A stretch of 64,000 nucleotides of DNA, from positions 1,116,001 through 1,180,000 of the forward strand of contig NZ_CP033325.1 of NCBI RefSeq assembly GCF_003710105.1. The letters run 5' to 3'. Made by a program: the position numbers and the translations under genes. The stretch comes from Georgenia faecalis. Lineage in GTDB: Bacteria; Actinomycetota; Actinomycetes; Actinomycetales; Actinomycetaceae. Of this stretch, positions 1 through 7,943 are shown in pieces. Position 1 is the first letter of the stretch. Every line of letters begins with the position of its first letter. A model generated the notes under the pieces. That model had not been told where the DNA came from and did no database searches. It saw only the letters and a list, made by a program, of their open reading frames with translations.

Positions 1-2012
1 GCAGCCTCCGCCGCCCGCGCCGTCGCCTCCGCGTCCGGGAGCCCGAGGATCGCTCCCTCCAGGGCGCCGATGGCGCGGGCCCACGCCTCCAGCACGCCGG
101 CGTCGAGCTCTCGGGACCGGCAGACGAGCGCCTCGAGCGCGTCCGGCTCCGCCCGGCCGCTGCGCAGGGCGGCGAGCACGCCGGTGGCCTCAACGAGCGC
201 GGCCGCCCACCGGTCCCCTCGCCGCTCGAGGTCGGCGACGACCGCCGCGACCTCCGCGCGCGCCCGGTGCCCCCCGATGGCCAGCGCGAGGCCGTGCGCG
301 AGCCGGGCCAGCCACGTCATGCCCAGGTGATCGGCTTCCACCTGGACCCGGTCGAACGGCCCGGAGCCGTGCTCGGGGCCGCGGGCCAGGCCGCTGAGCG
401 TCACCAGGACCAGCTCGGCGGCCAGTGCCGCCTGCGGTACCTCGGGGGACTCGGCCGCCGCCCGCGCGAGGACGCGGCGGCCGTTGAGCTGGTCGCCGGC
501 GAGGACGAGGGCGAGGCCCTCGGTCATCACCGCCCGGGGATCGGGGGACTCGTGCGCCGCCCGCGCCGCGGCCAACGGGTCGTGGCGCGTGGCGGCCCGC
601 AGCAGGTCACCCCACCGGGGCCGGGGCGGCGGAGGCCCGCCGCGCCAGGTGGCGACGGACCGGCGTACGTCCTGGCACAGCGCGCGCGCTGCGGGGTCGG
701 TGAACTGCGCCTCCGCCTGGCGGGACGCCGCGTCCGCGGCGTCCAGCTGGCCGTCCGCGAGGAGCCGGCGGGCCTCCGCCAGGCGGCACCACGGGTCCGA
801 CTCGGTGAGCCAGGCGGGCAGCATCGCGGCCCAGCGGTTGTCCCCGCCGGCGCCCCCCACGCCGAGGATCCGGCCGCCGAACTCCCCGAGGAGGCGCTGG
901 ACGCCCTCCCAGTCCTCCGCCCGGCACCGGGCGCGCAGCGCCTCGGCGACGGCGCCTTCCTCCTCGAGCACCAGCGCCGCCCGCTGGTACCACGCACGGC
1001 TCCGGGCGGGGCCCAGCTCCTCGCGGAGCGCCGTCTCGAGGTGACGCCGCAGCACCTCGTGGTAGCTGAAGCTCTCCCCGCCGTCGGCGCTCGTCGTCAG
1101 CGCCTGGCGCCGCTCGAGCTCGTGGAGGGTCCGTTGCGCGTCGTCGGTGCCGAGCAGGGCGTCGCACCGGTCGGCGGTGAGGATGTCGAAGACGCACGTG
1201 CGCCGCAGGAAGTCCCGGGTCTCGCGGGGCAGGCCGGCGAGCACCTGGGCCGAGAGGTAGTCCTGCGCGTACCGGGACCGTCCGGCGAGGGCGTGGATCG
1301 CGCGTCGGCGCTCGGCGGGGTGTGCGCCGAGGGTCGACAGGTGGAACAGCTGGAGGGCTGCCGCCCACCCCTGGGTGTACCGGGCGAGGGCGGCGACGTC
1401 CCCCGGGGCGATCGGGGCGTGGTGGATGTGCCGGAAGAGCCGCTCGACCTCCCACGTGCGGAAGCGCAGGTCGTCCCCGGTGACGACGACCGGGGGCGGC
1501 AGCTCCGAGCGGGCGAGGTTGAAGGGCGGCATCTGTCGCGAGGCGACGAGGACCCTCAGCGCCGGCGGGGCGAGGACGAGGACCTGCTCGAGGTCGGCCT
1601 CGGCCGTCGTGCCGGCGATGGTGTGGAGGTCGTCGACGACGAGCAGGAGGGCATCGCGCCGGGTCTCGAGGCGTAGCACCAGCTCGCTGACGTCCGCCGG
1701 CGGCTCGTCCACCGGCCCGTCGAGCCACGGGGCCACGGCCTGCCATAGCCACTGGACGAGCCGGCCTGGCACGGCGGCTCCCGCCTGCAGCCGGCACCAC
1801 GCGGCGGGGATGTCGAGAGTGGCGGCCCACTGCGCGGCGAGCGTCGTCTTGCCCGTGCCGGGCGCGCCCACGAGGAGCCCGATCCGCCTCGTCCGCACGG
1901 GGTCCAGTGCCGCGCGCAACCGCGGCCGGTCCAGCCCCGCGACGGTGGGGACGGCGACGACGGCGCGCGGGAGCGTGGCATCTCCCCGTACGAGGGGTGG
2001 GTCCGCGTCCAT
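1..2012 (-). CDS. MalT/LuxR-family STAND ATPase regulator, 3' part missing
   Basis: Reading the minus strand from the ATG at 2012 gives an open frame of about 670 codons that leaves the window without a stop, so the C-terminus, where a LuxR-type HTH would lie, is not seen. A Walker A motif (GAPGTGKTT, about residue 38) is followed by a Walker B-like LLLVVDDLHT, then the TQGWAAALQL motif typical of MalT-like STAND ATPases, then a helical tetratricopeptide-like half. Family knowledge: such proteins are signal-responsive ATP-binding transcription activators. The start is supported by a purine-rich AAGGGGG just upstream and an in-frame stop about 20 nt further up. The inducer and target cannot be told. 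It follows the ECF transporter genes on the same strand after 34 nt, so it could be cotranscribed with them. Confidence 0.85.
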   Translation of the reverse strand, partial: MDADPPLVRGDATLPRAVVAVPTVAGLDRPRLRAALDPVRTRRIGLLVGAPGTGKTTLAAQWAATLDIPAAWCRLQAGAAVPGRLVQWLWQAVAPWLDGPVDEPPADVSELVLRLETRRDALLLVVDDLHTIAGTTAEADLEQVLVLAPPALRVLVASRQMPPFNLARSELPPPVVVTGDDLRFRTWEVERLFRHIHHAPIAPGDVAALARYTQGWAAALQLFHLSTLGAHPAERRRAIHALAGRSRYAQDYLSAQVLAGLPRETRDFLRRTCVFDILTADRCDALLGTDDAQRTLHELERRQALTTSADGGESFSYHEVLRRHLETALREELGPARSRAWYQRAALVLEEEGAVAEALRARCRAEDWEGVQRLLGEFGGRILGVGGAGGDNRWAAMLPAWLTESDPWCRLAEARRLLADGQLDAADAASRQAEAQFTDPAARALCQDVRRSVATWRGGPPPPRPRWGDLLRAATRHDPLAAARAAHESPDPRAVMTEGLALVLAGDQLNGRRVLARAAAESPEVPQAALAAELVLVTLSGLARGPEHGSGPFDRVQVEADHLGMTWLARLAHGLALAIGGHRARAEVAAVVADLERRGDRWAAALVEATGVLAALRSGRAEPDALEALVCRSRELDAGVLEAWARAIGALEGAILGLPDAEATARAAEA

Positions 2013-2046
2013 GGCTGCCCCCTTAGCGCCACGAAGGGCTCAAATC

Positions 2047-2907
2047 CTAGCCAAGCGGTGGCGATCGGAACGAGCCTTCCGGGTCGCGGTACGCGCCAGG
2101 GCCCCGGTGAGGCCGCAGGCGGTCCGCGAGAGCGCCGACGTCGAGGCCGACGTCGGGCACGCCGAGGCGCGCCGCGAGCTCGGCCACCGCCGGCTGGGCG
2201 AGGCGCGCCGCGTCCATGGCCGCCCGGTCGGCGAAGATCCTCGCCGCGGGCCCGTCGGTGACCACCCGGCCACGGGCCATGACGACCACCCGCTCGACGT
2301 TCGCGGCGACGAAATCCATGTCGTGGGTGATCGTCACGACGGCCTTGCCGCCCTCGCGCATCCGGTCGAGCAGCGTGGCGATCCGCTCGAGCCCGGCGAG
2401 GTCCTGACCGGCCGTGGGCTCGTCGAAGACCATCACCGGGCAGTCCAGGGCGACGACGGACGCGATGGTGACGAACTTGCGCACGGACAGCGGCAGGTCG
2501 TGCGGGTTCTCGTCGAGCGCCTCGCCCAGGCCGGCGAGGTCGGCGGCCGCCTGGACGCGCGCTTGCGTCTCGTCGGCGCCCAGGCGCAGGCGCCGCAGCC
2601 CGTAGCCGATCTCCTTGGCGACGCTGGGCTGGAAGATCTGGTCGTCAGGGTTCTGGAACACGTAGCCGACGCTCCGCGCGACCTGTGCCGCCGTGCGGCG
2701 CCGGGTGTCCTCGCCGGCGATGCGCACCGTCCCGGAGCTTGGGCGCAGCAGCGCGTTCATGCACTTCACGGTCGTCGTCTTGCCCGCGCCGTTCTGGCCG
2801 ATGATGGCGACGGACTCCCCGGCCCCCACGGCGAGGCTCACCCCGTCGACGGCGCGGACGCCCCCGGGGTAGACGTAGGAGACGTCGTCGAGCTCGACGA
2901 GGGCCAT
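2047..2907 (-). CDS. ecfA: ECF transporter ATP-binding protein (degenerate ABC signature)
   Basis: A 286-residue energy-coupling-factor ATPase of the CbiO/EcfA type. Visible motifs: Walker A GQNGAGKTT (about residue 35), Q-loop FQNPDDQIF, Walker B VMVFDEPT and H-loop ITHD. The signature motif, normally LSGGQ, reads LSVRK. It should pair with the preceding gene product and EcfT to form the energising module for the substrate-binding EcfS. The ATG at 2907 lies 2 nt after the stop of the upstream ATPase gene, so translation is coupled. Last gene of the deoD-ecfS-ecfT-ecfA-ecfA series. The altered signature suggests one of the two ATP sites is asymmetric; see findings. Confidence 0.93.
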   Translation of the reverse strand: MALVELDDVSYVYPGGVRAVDGVSLAVGAGESVAIIGQNGAGKTTTVKCMNALLRPSSGTVRIAGEDTRRRTAAQVARSVGYVFQNPDDQIFQPSVAKEIGYGLRRLRLGADETQARVQAAADLAGLGEALDENPHDLPLSVRKFVTIASVVALDCPVMVFDEPTAGQDLAGLERIATLLDRMREGGKAVVTITHDMDFVAANVERVVVMARGRVVTDGPAARIFADRAAMDAARLAQPAVAELAARLGVPDVGLDVGALADRLRPHRGPGAYRDPEGSFRSPPLG

Positions 2908-2909
2908 GC

Positions 2910-3767
2910 TCACTGCCCCGCCCGGGTCGGCCCGAGCGCCGCAGCCAGCGCGGGGATGGTCAGCGGCGCCCCGGGGACGTCGACCCCCCGCTGACGCAGC
3001 TCGCCGGTGAGCCGGACCGCCTCGGGTACGCGCACGCCGTGCGCGGCGGTGGCGGGGTCGGGGAAGATCTCGGCCGGCGTGCCGGTGGCGACCACCCGAC
3101 CGGCGTCGAGGACGACGACGAGATCGGCGTGCTCGGCGACGTGCTCCATGGCGTGCTCCACGAGGACGATGGTGCGGCCCGCGTCGCGGGCCTGGGTGAT
3201 GAGCGTGAACACCTCGTCCGTCGACTGCGGGTCCAGCTGGCTGGTGGGCTCGTCGATGACGAGCAGCGGCTGGTTCATGACGAGCACCGACGCCAGCGCC
3301 ACGCGCTGCTGCTGCCCGCCGGAGAGCTGGAACGGGTGTCGGTCCCGCAGCTCCGTGAGGCGGGCGCGCTCGAGCATCTCCTCCACGCGCTCGCGGATCT
3401 CCAGGGGTGGTACCCCCAGGTTGCCGAGCCCGAACGCCAGCTCGTCGAAGACGGTGGAGGTGATGCCGCTCATCTGGGTGAACGGGTTGGCGAAGACGTA
3501 CCCGACGGTGCGGGCGAGGTCGTCGCCGTCGGTCTCGGCGAGGTCCGTGCCGAGCACGCGCACGGACCCGGTGAGCTCGCCCTTGTAGAAGTTCGGCACG
3601 AAGCCCCGCAGCGCGTGGCACAGAGTCGTCTTGCCGGCGCCGTTCGCCCCGACGACGGCGCACATCGTCCCCGTCGGCACCCGCAGCGAGACGTCCCGCA
3701 GGCTCGGCTCCTCGGCGGTGGGGTAGGTGTAGGTGAGGCCCGTGACCTCGACGGCGTCGGCGCTCAC
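2910..3767 (-). CDS. ecfA: ECF transporter ATP-binding protein (canonical LSGGQ)
   Basis: A 285-residue ABC ATPase partner of the downstream EcfA. Walker A is GANGAGKTT, the signature LSGGQQQRVALA is intact, Walker B is LLVIDEPTS, and the H-loop histidine sits in VLVEHAME. The Q-loop glutamine expected in FQNP is replaced by alanine (FANPFTQM). The GTG start at 3767 overlaps the stop of ecfT (GTGA), so the two are translationally coupled. By family, two ATPases plus EcfT drive vitamin or nucleobase uptake through a small substrate-binding membrane protein. Paralogue of the next gene; the two have complementary motif losses. Confidence 0.93.
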   Translation of the reverse strand: MSADAVEVTGLTYTYPTAEEPSLRDVSLRVPTGTMCAVVGANGAGKTTLCHALRGFVPNFYKGELTGSVRVLGTDLAETDGDDLARTVGYVFANPFTQMSGITSTVFDELAFGLGNLGVPPLEIRERVEEMLERARLTELRDRHPFQLSGGQQQRVALASVLVMNQPLLVIDEPTSQLDPQSTDEVFTLITQARDAGRTIVLVEHAMEHVAEHADLVVVLDAGRVVATGTPAEIFPDPATAAHGVRVPEAVRLTGELRQRGVDVPGAPLTIPALAAALGPTRAGQ

Positions 3768-4558
3768 CAGGCAATCCTCACGACGAGGGCGCCGACGAGC
3801 GCGGCGGCCAGTGCCCAGCGGAGCGCACGGTCGAGGCCGGAGTCGGTGACGGCGTACAGGGAGGTGCGCGGGCCGCGGACGGTGAACGCGCGCGACTCGA
3901 GCGCGAGGGCCTTCTCCTCCACGCCGAGGATGGAGCTGAGGATGAGCGGGATGAGGGTGGGCAGGAAGGCGCGGGCCCGGACGAACCAGTTGGCGTCGGT
4001 CTCCACCCCGCGCGCCCGCTGTGCGTCGAGGATCGCGGCCTGCTGGCGGCTCATGACGGGGATGAGGTGGAGCGCGGCGACGACGACGTACACCGCCTGG
4101 GGCGGGACCCGACGGCGCTCGAGCTCGAGCCGGACGCGGTGGCCGTCGAGGACCTGGACGAGGAGCACCAGCGGCGTGCCGACCCCCATGATCCGGCCGG
4201 CGAAGGAGAGCCCGCGCTCGAACCCCTCGCGGGTACCGGTGAGGATGCCCCAGCGGAAGACCTCGGTGGGGCCGGAGATGAAGAGGAGCTGCATCGCCAC
4301 GATGACGGCGGAGAGCAGGAGGACGGTGCCGGCCCACCCCCGCAGGAACGGCCCGAGGCGGCCGGCGACGGCGGCGAGCAGTGCACAGAGGCCGACGGCG
4401 ACGGCCACCGACGTGAGCGGCCACAGCTGGGAGACGACGGCGAGGACGAGGGCGGCGACCGCCCACGTCGTCGGGTTGAGGTCCCGCACCGCGTTGCCGG
4501 AGCGGACGAGCGTGACACCCGGGGCGGGGCTCGGTACCGCGGGCGCGGACGGGCCCAC
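3764..4558 (-). CDS. ecfT: ECF transporter transmembrane component
   Basis: A 264-residue polytopic protein of the CbiQ/EcfT family. A proline-rich N-terminus precedes several hydrophobic segments (about residues 35-75 and 85-110, and one at the C-terminus). The cytoplasmic region carries the coupling motifs DAQRARGVE and a later ESRAFTVRG, the two Ala-Arg-Gly-type elements by which EcfT contacts the ATPases. The GTG at 4558 was chosen because it lies 2 nt after the ecfS stop and no ATG is available in frame. It overlaps the next gene by GTGA. Role: scaffold linking the S component to the ATPase pair in the membrane. Confidence 0.9.
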   Translation of the reverse strand: MGPSAPAVPSPAPGVTLVRSGNAVRDLNPTTWAVAALVLAVVSQLWPLTSVAVAVGLCALLAAVAGRLGPFLRGWAGTVLLLSAVIVAMQLLFISGPTEVFRWGILTGTREGFERGLSFAGRIMGVGTPLVLLVQVLDGHRVRLELERRRVPPQAVYVVVAALHLIPVMSRQQAAILDAQRARGVETDANWFVRARAFLPTLIPLILSSILGVEEKALALESRAFTVRGPRTSLYAVTDSGLDRALRWALAAALVGALVVRIAW

Positions 4559-4560
4559 GG

Positions 4561-5199
4561 TCAGGCCGGGGTGGCCGTGGGCCGGCGCGTGGCCTTCTTC
4601 CGCGCGGCGAGGAAGACCTCGCCCTGCGGGAAGCGCAGGAGCGCCCGGTTGGAGAGGGAGCGGACGACGACGTAGGCGATGCCCACCGAGAGGAACTTGT
4701 CGATGAGCTCGGCCGGCACGTGGGAGGCGACGACGGCGGCGAACAGCGGGAGGTCGGAGTAGTCGTTGATCGCGCCGGTGAGGATCGAGACGCCGGACGT
4801 GGTGAACCCGCCGTAGAGGAAGTAGCTGATGAGCACCGACACGGCGACCGAGAGGACCGTGACGATGAGCGCGCTCACCGCCGCGCGGGGGACCGAGGTG
4901 AACATCCCGCGGCGGGCGAGCATGCCGACGAGGAAGCCCATGGCACCGGCGAGGATCGCCCACGGCGCCATGGTGGGGTCGGCGAGGGCGAGGATGAGGA
5001 CGCTCAGGGCACCGGTGACCAGCCCGATCCACGGGCCAGCGAGCATGGCGACGATGAACGTGCCGATCGAGTCGAGGAAGACCCACAGCTGCAGGCTCTT
5101 GGCCAGCTGCCCACCGACGACGTTGACGGCGATCGCCACGGGGACGAGCAGGATCGCCATGAGCGTGAAGTCCCGCTTGATCGAGGCCGAGAGGGGCAT
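4561..5199 (-). CDS. ecfS: ECF transporter substrate-specific (S) component
   Basis: A 212-residue, strongly hydrophobic protein with about six membrane segments. The N-terminal region (VGGQLAKSLQLWVFLDSIGT) followed by a GPW...GALS segment is typical of ECF S components. The ATG at 5199 is preceded by a clear AAGGAG at 6 nt spacing, which excludes the longer open frame reaching 5283. It is the first transporter gene, 154 nt downstream of deoD on the same strand. The substrate is not readable from the sequence. The deoD context suggests a nucleoside or purine base, but this is inference; other S components bind vitamins. Confidence 0.85.
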   Translation of the reverse strand: MPLSASIKRDFTLMAILLVPVAIAVNVVGGQLAKSLQLWVFLDSIGTFIVAMLAGPWIGLVTGALSVLILALADPTMAPWAILAGAMGFLVGMLARRGMFTSVPRAAVSALIVTVLSVAVSVLISYFLYGGFTTSGVSILTGAINDYSDLPLFAAVVASHVPAELIDKFLSVGIAYVVVRSLSNRALLRFPQGEVFLAARKKATRRPTATPA

Positions 5200-5353
5200 G
5201 TCGTTCTCCTTGGTCGCGCCGGTGCGCACGCTCGGCTCGTCGAGCCGGTCGCAAGCCTCCCGTACGGGTGGGTCGCGCGGCAAGCATGCTCGCCGCGGCG
5301 CGGCGCGCAGGGGGCGTCCGCCGTCTCCCTCGGAGGGGCGAGCGGGGCGGGCG

Positions 5354-6070
5354 TCAGCAGTGGGCGGCAGCCACCGCGAGCGCGAGCGCGCGCTGGAAGC
5401 GGGTCTCCCGGTCCTGGGCGCTCATGTCCTGGGAGGAGTCCAGGAGGTGGTCGGAGACCGTGAGGACGGCGAGCGCCTGGCGGCCGAACTCAGCGGCCGC
5501 GCCGTAGAGCGCCGCCGCCTCCATCTCGACGCCGAGGACGCCGTAGGCGCCGAGCCGGGCCGTCTGGTCGGGCACCGAGAGGTAGAAGTGGTCGCGCGAG
5601 ATGATCGTGCCCACGTGGACGGGCGAGCCGTGCTCGTCAGCCTCCGCGGCCCGCACCGCCGCGGCGACCAGCTCGTAGGATGCGACGGCGGAGAAGTTCA
5701 CCCCCGGGATGCGCAGCTGGTTCATGCTCGAGTCCGTGTGCGCGCCGAGCGCCACGAGGACGTCGCCGACGCGCACGCCGGGTGCGATGCCCCCGGCGGT
5801 GCCCACCCGGATGATCCGCTCGACGCCGTACTCCCGGAACAGCTCGGTGGCGTAGATCGTCGCGGACGGCTGCCCCATGCCGGAGCCCATGACGCTGAGC
5901 GGCTTGCCGTCCACCGTCCCGGTGAAGCCGAGCATCCCGCGCACGTCCGTGACCAGCCGGGCGTCCGGCATGAGCAGCTCGGCGATCCGCTGAGCGCGGC
6001 GGGGGTCGCCCGGCATGAGGACGGCGGGCGCGAAGTCTCCCGGGGCGGCGGCGATGTGGGGCGTGGGCAT
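5354..6070 (-). CDS. deoD: Purine-nucleoside phosphorylase, DeoD type
   Basis: A 238-residue protein, the usual length of hexameric DeoD enzymes. It opens with TPHIAAAPGDFAPAVLMPGDP, contains GSGMGQPSATIYATEL (phosphate and ribose contacts), RVGTAGGI and VLGVEMEAAALY (nucleoside-binding), and ends with a TVSDH motif carrying the catalytic Asp region. It splits purine (deoxy)ribonucleosides with phosphate into base and pentose-1-phosphate in the cytosol. The ATG at 6070 follows a GGAGA Shine-Dalgarno sequence. It lies directly upstream of the ECF transporter on the same strand, suggesting uptake plus salvage. Confidence 0.96.
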   Translation of the reverse strand: MPTPHIAAAPGDFAPAVLMPGDPRRAQRIAELLMPDARLVTDVRGMLGFTGTVDGKPLSVMGSGMGQPSATIYATELFREYGVERIIRVGTAGGIAPGVRVGDVLVALGAHTDSSMNQLRIPGVNFSAVASYELVAAAVRAAEADEHGSPVHVGTIISRDHFYLSVPDQTARLGAYGVLGVEMEAAALYGAAAEFGRQALAVLTVSDHLLDSSQDMSAQDRETRFQRALALAVAAAHC

Positions 6071-6202
6071 GACGTCTCCGAAGGGCGACCGGGGGGTGGG
6101 GGGCCATGCTCCCACGGTGTCGCCGCCGGACGCGCAGTATCCCGGGCAGCGGCCCGCCGATAGGCTCCCCGGCAGCACCCCCCGAGAGAGATGAGGATCA
6201 CC

Positions 6203-6778
6203 ATGAGCGACCAGCCCACCAACCGTCCCGCCGGCCCTCCGGTCCCGCCGCCGCCCGGTGGCGGCCAGCCCACGCCGCCCGCGCCGGGCCACCCCGGCTA
6301 CCCGGCCGGCGCCGCGGGCGCCCCGGCCGGGTACGGCCAGCCGCAGCCGGGCCAGCCGCAGCCGGGTCAGCCGCAGCCGGGTCAGCCGCAGCCGGGCCAG
6401 GCCTACGGCTACCCCGCCCAGCAGCAGCCGGGTTACCCGCCCTACGCCCAGCCCGGTCCGGCGAAGCCGTCGACCATGGCGCCCCTGACGGACATGCGGT
6501 TCACGGCGCGGATCAACCCCGGGCTCGCGAAGATCGTCTACATCGTCATCATCATCGTCGCGGTGGCCTACGCGATCCTCGGGATCCTCGCGGGCCTCGC
6601 CGCGTTCACCAACGCCGACGACCCGTTCATCGGGGGCGGGCAGTGGATCTTCTCCGGCCTCCTCCTTCTCCTCGGTGGACCCCTCGTCGGGTTCCTCACG
6701 TGGGCCTTCGGCCGTTTCGCGCTCGAGTTCTTCCTCGACCACGCCGACGTGGCCCGACGCTCCTCGTCGCAGCGCTGA
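6203..6778 (+). CDS. DUF4282 membrane protein with Gln-Pro repeat N-terminus
   Basis: A 191-residue protein. The first ~90 residues are Pro/Gly/Gln-rich and include four near-identical PQPGQ units (15-bp DNA repeats around 6335-6402). The C-terminal half matches DUF4282: FTARINPGLAKIVY, two hydrophobic segments, and a closing FGRFALEFF...A region. The ATG at 6203 has GAGGA 5 nt upstream; an in-frame ATG at 6191 has a weaker context and would add four residues. Function is unknown. A second DUF4282 protein lies at 15602-16078, also with a Pro/Gln-rich N-terminus. A GC-rich hairpin follows the gene. Confidence 0.85.
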   Translation: MSDQPTNRPAGPPVPPPPGGGQPTPPAPGHPGYPAGAAGAPAGYGQPQPGQPQPGQPQPGQPQPGQAYGYPAQQQPGYPPYAQPGPAKPSTMAPLTDMRFTARINPGLAKIVYIVIIIVAVAYAILGILAGLAAFTNADDPFIGGGQWIFSGLLLLLGGPLVGFLTWAFGRFALEFFLDHADVARRSSSQR

Positions 6779-6783
6779 CGCGC

Positions 6784-6822
6784 ACCGCCCGGGCGGCCGA
6801 GGGGCCGGCCGACCCGGGCGGT
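6784..6822 (+). terminator. Hairpin after the DUF4282 gene
   Basis: ACCGCCCGGG at 6784-6793 is the exact reverse complement of CCCGGGCGGT at 6813-6822, with a 19-nt loop that itself contains GGCC repeats. It begins 6 nt past the stop codon, with no U-tract. A TGACC-CT-GGTCA inverted repeat (6822-6833) abuts it and could alternatively be part of an operator for oleA. Confidence 0.55.
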
Positions 6823-6896
6823 GACCCTGGTCACAACGGCGCCCCTGCGGCCCAGGTGCCGGGGGGCCCGGATGTGCACCCGCGTTGGGGCGCCTG

Positions 6897-6902
6897 TAAA
6901 TT
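6897..6902 (+). promoter_or_regulatory. -10 element for leaderless oleA
   Basis: TAAATT lies 6 nt before the GTG start of oleA and no Shine-Dalgarno sequence is present. Transcription starting 6-7 nt after the -10 would begin at the start codon itself. Confidence 0.55.
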
Positions 6903-6908
6903 CGCCGG

Positions 6909-7943
6909 GTGAGTCACGCCGGGAACGCAGCCTTCAGGTACCGCAACGCCGCTTTGCTGTCGGTGACCCACATCGAGGCACCCGTGCGGGTGAGCTCGGC
7001 GGAGTTCGAGGAGCGTCTCGCCCCGACCCGCAAGCGGCTGCGCCTGCCGGACAACCTCCTCGAGCGGGTCTCCGGCGTCGTCGAGCGGCGCTGGTGGGAG
7101 CCGGGCACCCGGTTCGACGACCCCGCCATCGAGGCGGGCGCCAAGGCGCTGGCCGAGGCGGGCGTCGACCCGGCCGACGTCGGTCTGCTCATCAACACCT
7201 CCGTCACGCGGACCAACCTCGAGCCGTCCGTCGCCGTGCGCATCCACCACGGCCTCGGCCTGCCGTCGTCCGCGGTGAACTTCGACATCGCCAACGCCTG
7301 CCTCGGCTTCGTCAACGGCATGATGATCGCGTCGATGATGATCGACGCCGGGCAGATCGACTACGCCGTCATCGTCAACAGCGAGGACTCCCGCGCCACC
7401 CAGGAGCTGACCCTCGAGCGGCTCAGCGGCCCCGACGTCACCCGGGCCGACTACCACCGCGAGTTCGCCTCGCTCACCCTGGGCAGCGGGGCCGCCGCCG
7501 CCGTCATCGGTCGCGCGGACGTGCACTCCGGCGGTCACCGGATCGTCGGCGGCGTCTCGCGCGCCGGCACGGAGCACCACGAGCTGTGCGTGGGCAGCCT
7601 CGACGGCATGTTCACCGACACCAAGGGCCTGCTCACCGGTGGGCTCGCGCTCGTCGTCGCCGCCTGGGGCGAGGCACACAACGGCACCGGGTTCCGCTGG
7701 CAGGAGATGGACCGGTACGTCACCCACCAGATCTCCACGCCGTACACCAAGGCGATCATCGACGCGATCGACCTCGACGCCGACCGGGTGCCGATCACCT
7801 TCGCCCACTGGGGCAACGTGGGCCCGGCCTCCCTGCCGATGACCCTGGCGACGCAGGCCGACGGCCTCACCAGCGGGGACCGGATCCTGTGCATGGGGGT
7901 GGGGTCGGGCCTCAACACGGCGATGCTCGAGCTGACCTGGTGA
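6909..7943 (+). CDS. oleA: OleA, acyl-CoA head-to-head condensing thiolase
   Basis: A 344-residue KAS III-like thiolase-superfamily enzyme. The active-site cysteine is Cys131 in NACLGF, with His273 in THQIST and Asn303 in HWGNVGP completing the triad; Glu105 in NLEPS corresponds to the glutamate that OleA uses in place of ordinary FabH chemistry. OleA condenses two fatty acyl-CoAs to a 2-alkyl-3-ketoacid, the first step of long-chain olefin synthesis. GTG start without a Shine-Dalgarno sequence; probably leaderless. It overlaps the next gene by GTGA. The downstream OleB-OleC fusion and OleD make the assignment firm. Confidence 0.95.
   Translation: MSHAGNAAFRYRNAALLSVTHIEAPVRVSSAEFEERLAPTRKRLRLPDNLLERVSGVVERRWWEPGTRFDDPAIEAGAKALAEAGVDPADVGLLINTSVTRTNLEPSVAVRIHHGLGLPSSAVNFDIANACLGFVNGMMIASMMIDAGQIDYAVIVNSEDSRATQELTLERLSGPDVTRADYHREFASLTLGSGAAAAVIGRADVHSGGHRIVGGVSRAGTEHHELCVGSLDGMFTDTKGLLTGGLALVVAAWGEAHNGTGFRWQEMDRYVTHQISTPYTKAIIDAIDLDADRVPITFAHWGNVGPASLPMTLATQADGLTSGDRILCMGVGSGLNTAMLELTW

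Noticed and set aside
1-1676. Plus-strand frames in the first 1.7 kb, including one of 469 codons
   Set aside because: They are antisense to the MalT-like regulator, whose Walker A, Walker B and WAAALQL motifs are unmistakable on the minus strand.
5200-5353. Riboswitch between deoD and ecfS
   Set aside because: Only a small CGGCTC-GAC-GAGCCG hairpin is visible; no known purine or vitamin riboswitch core could be recognised.
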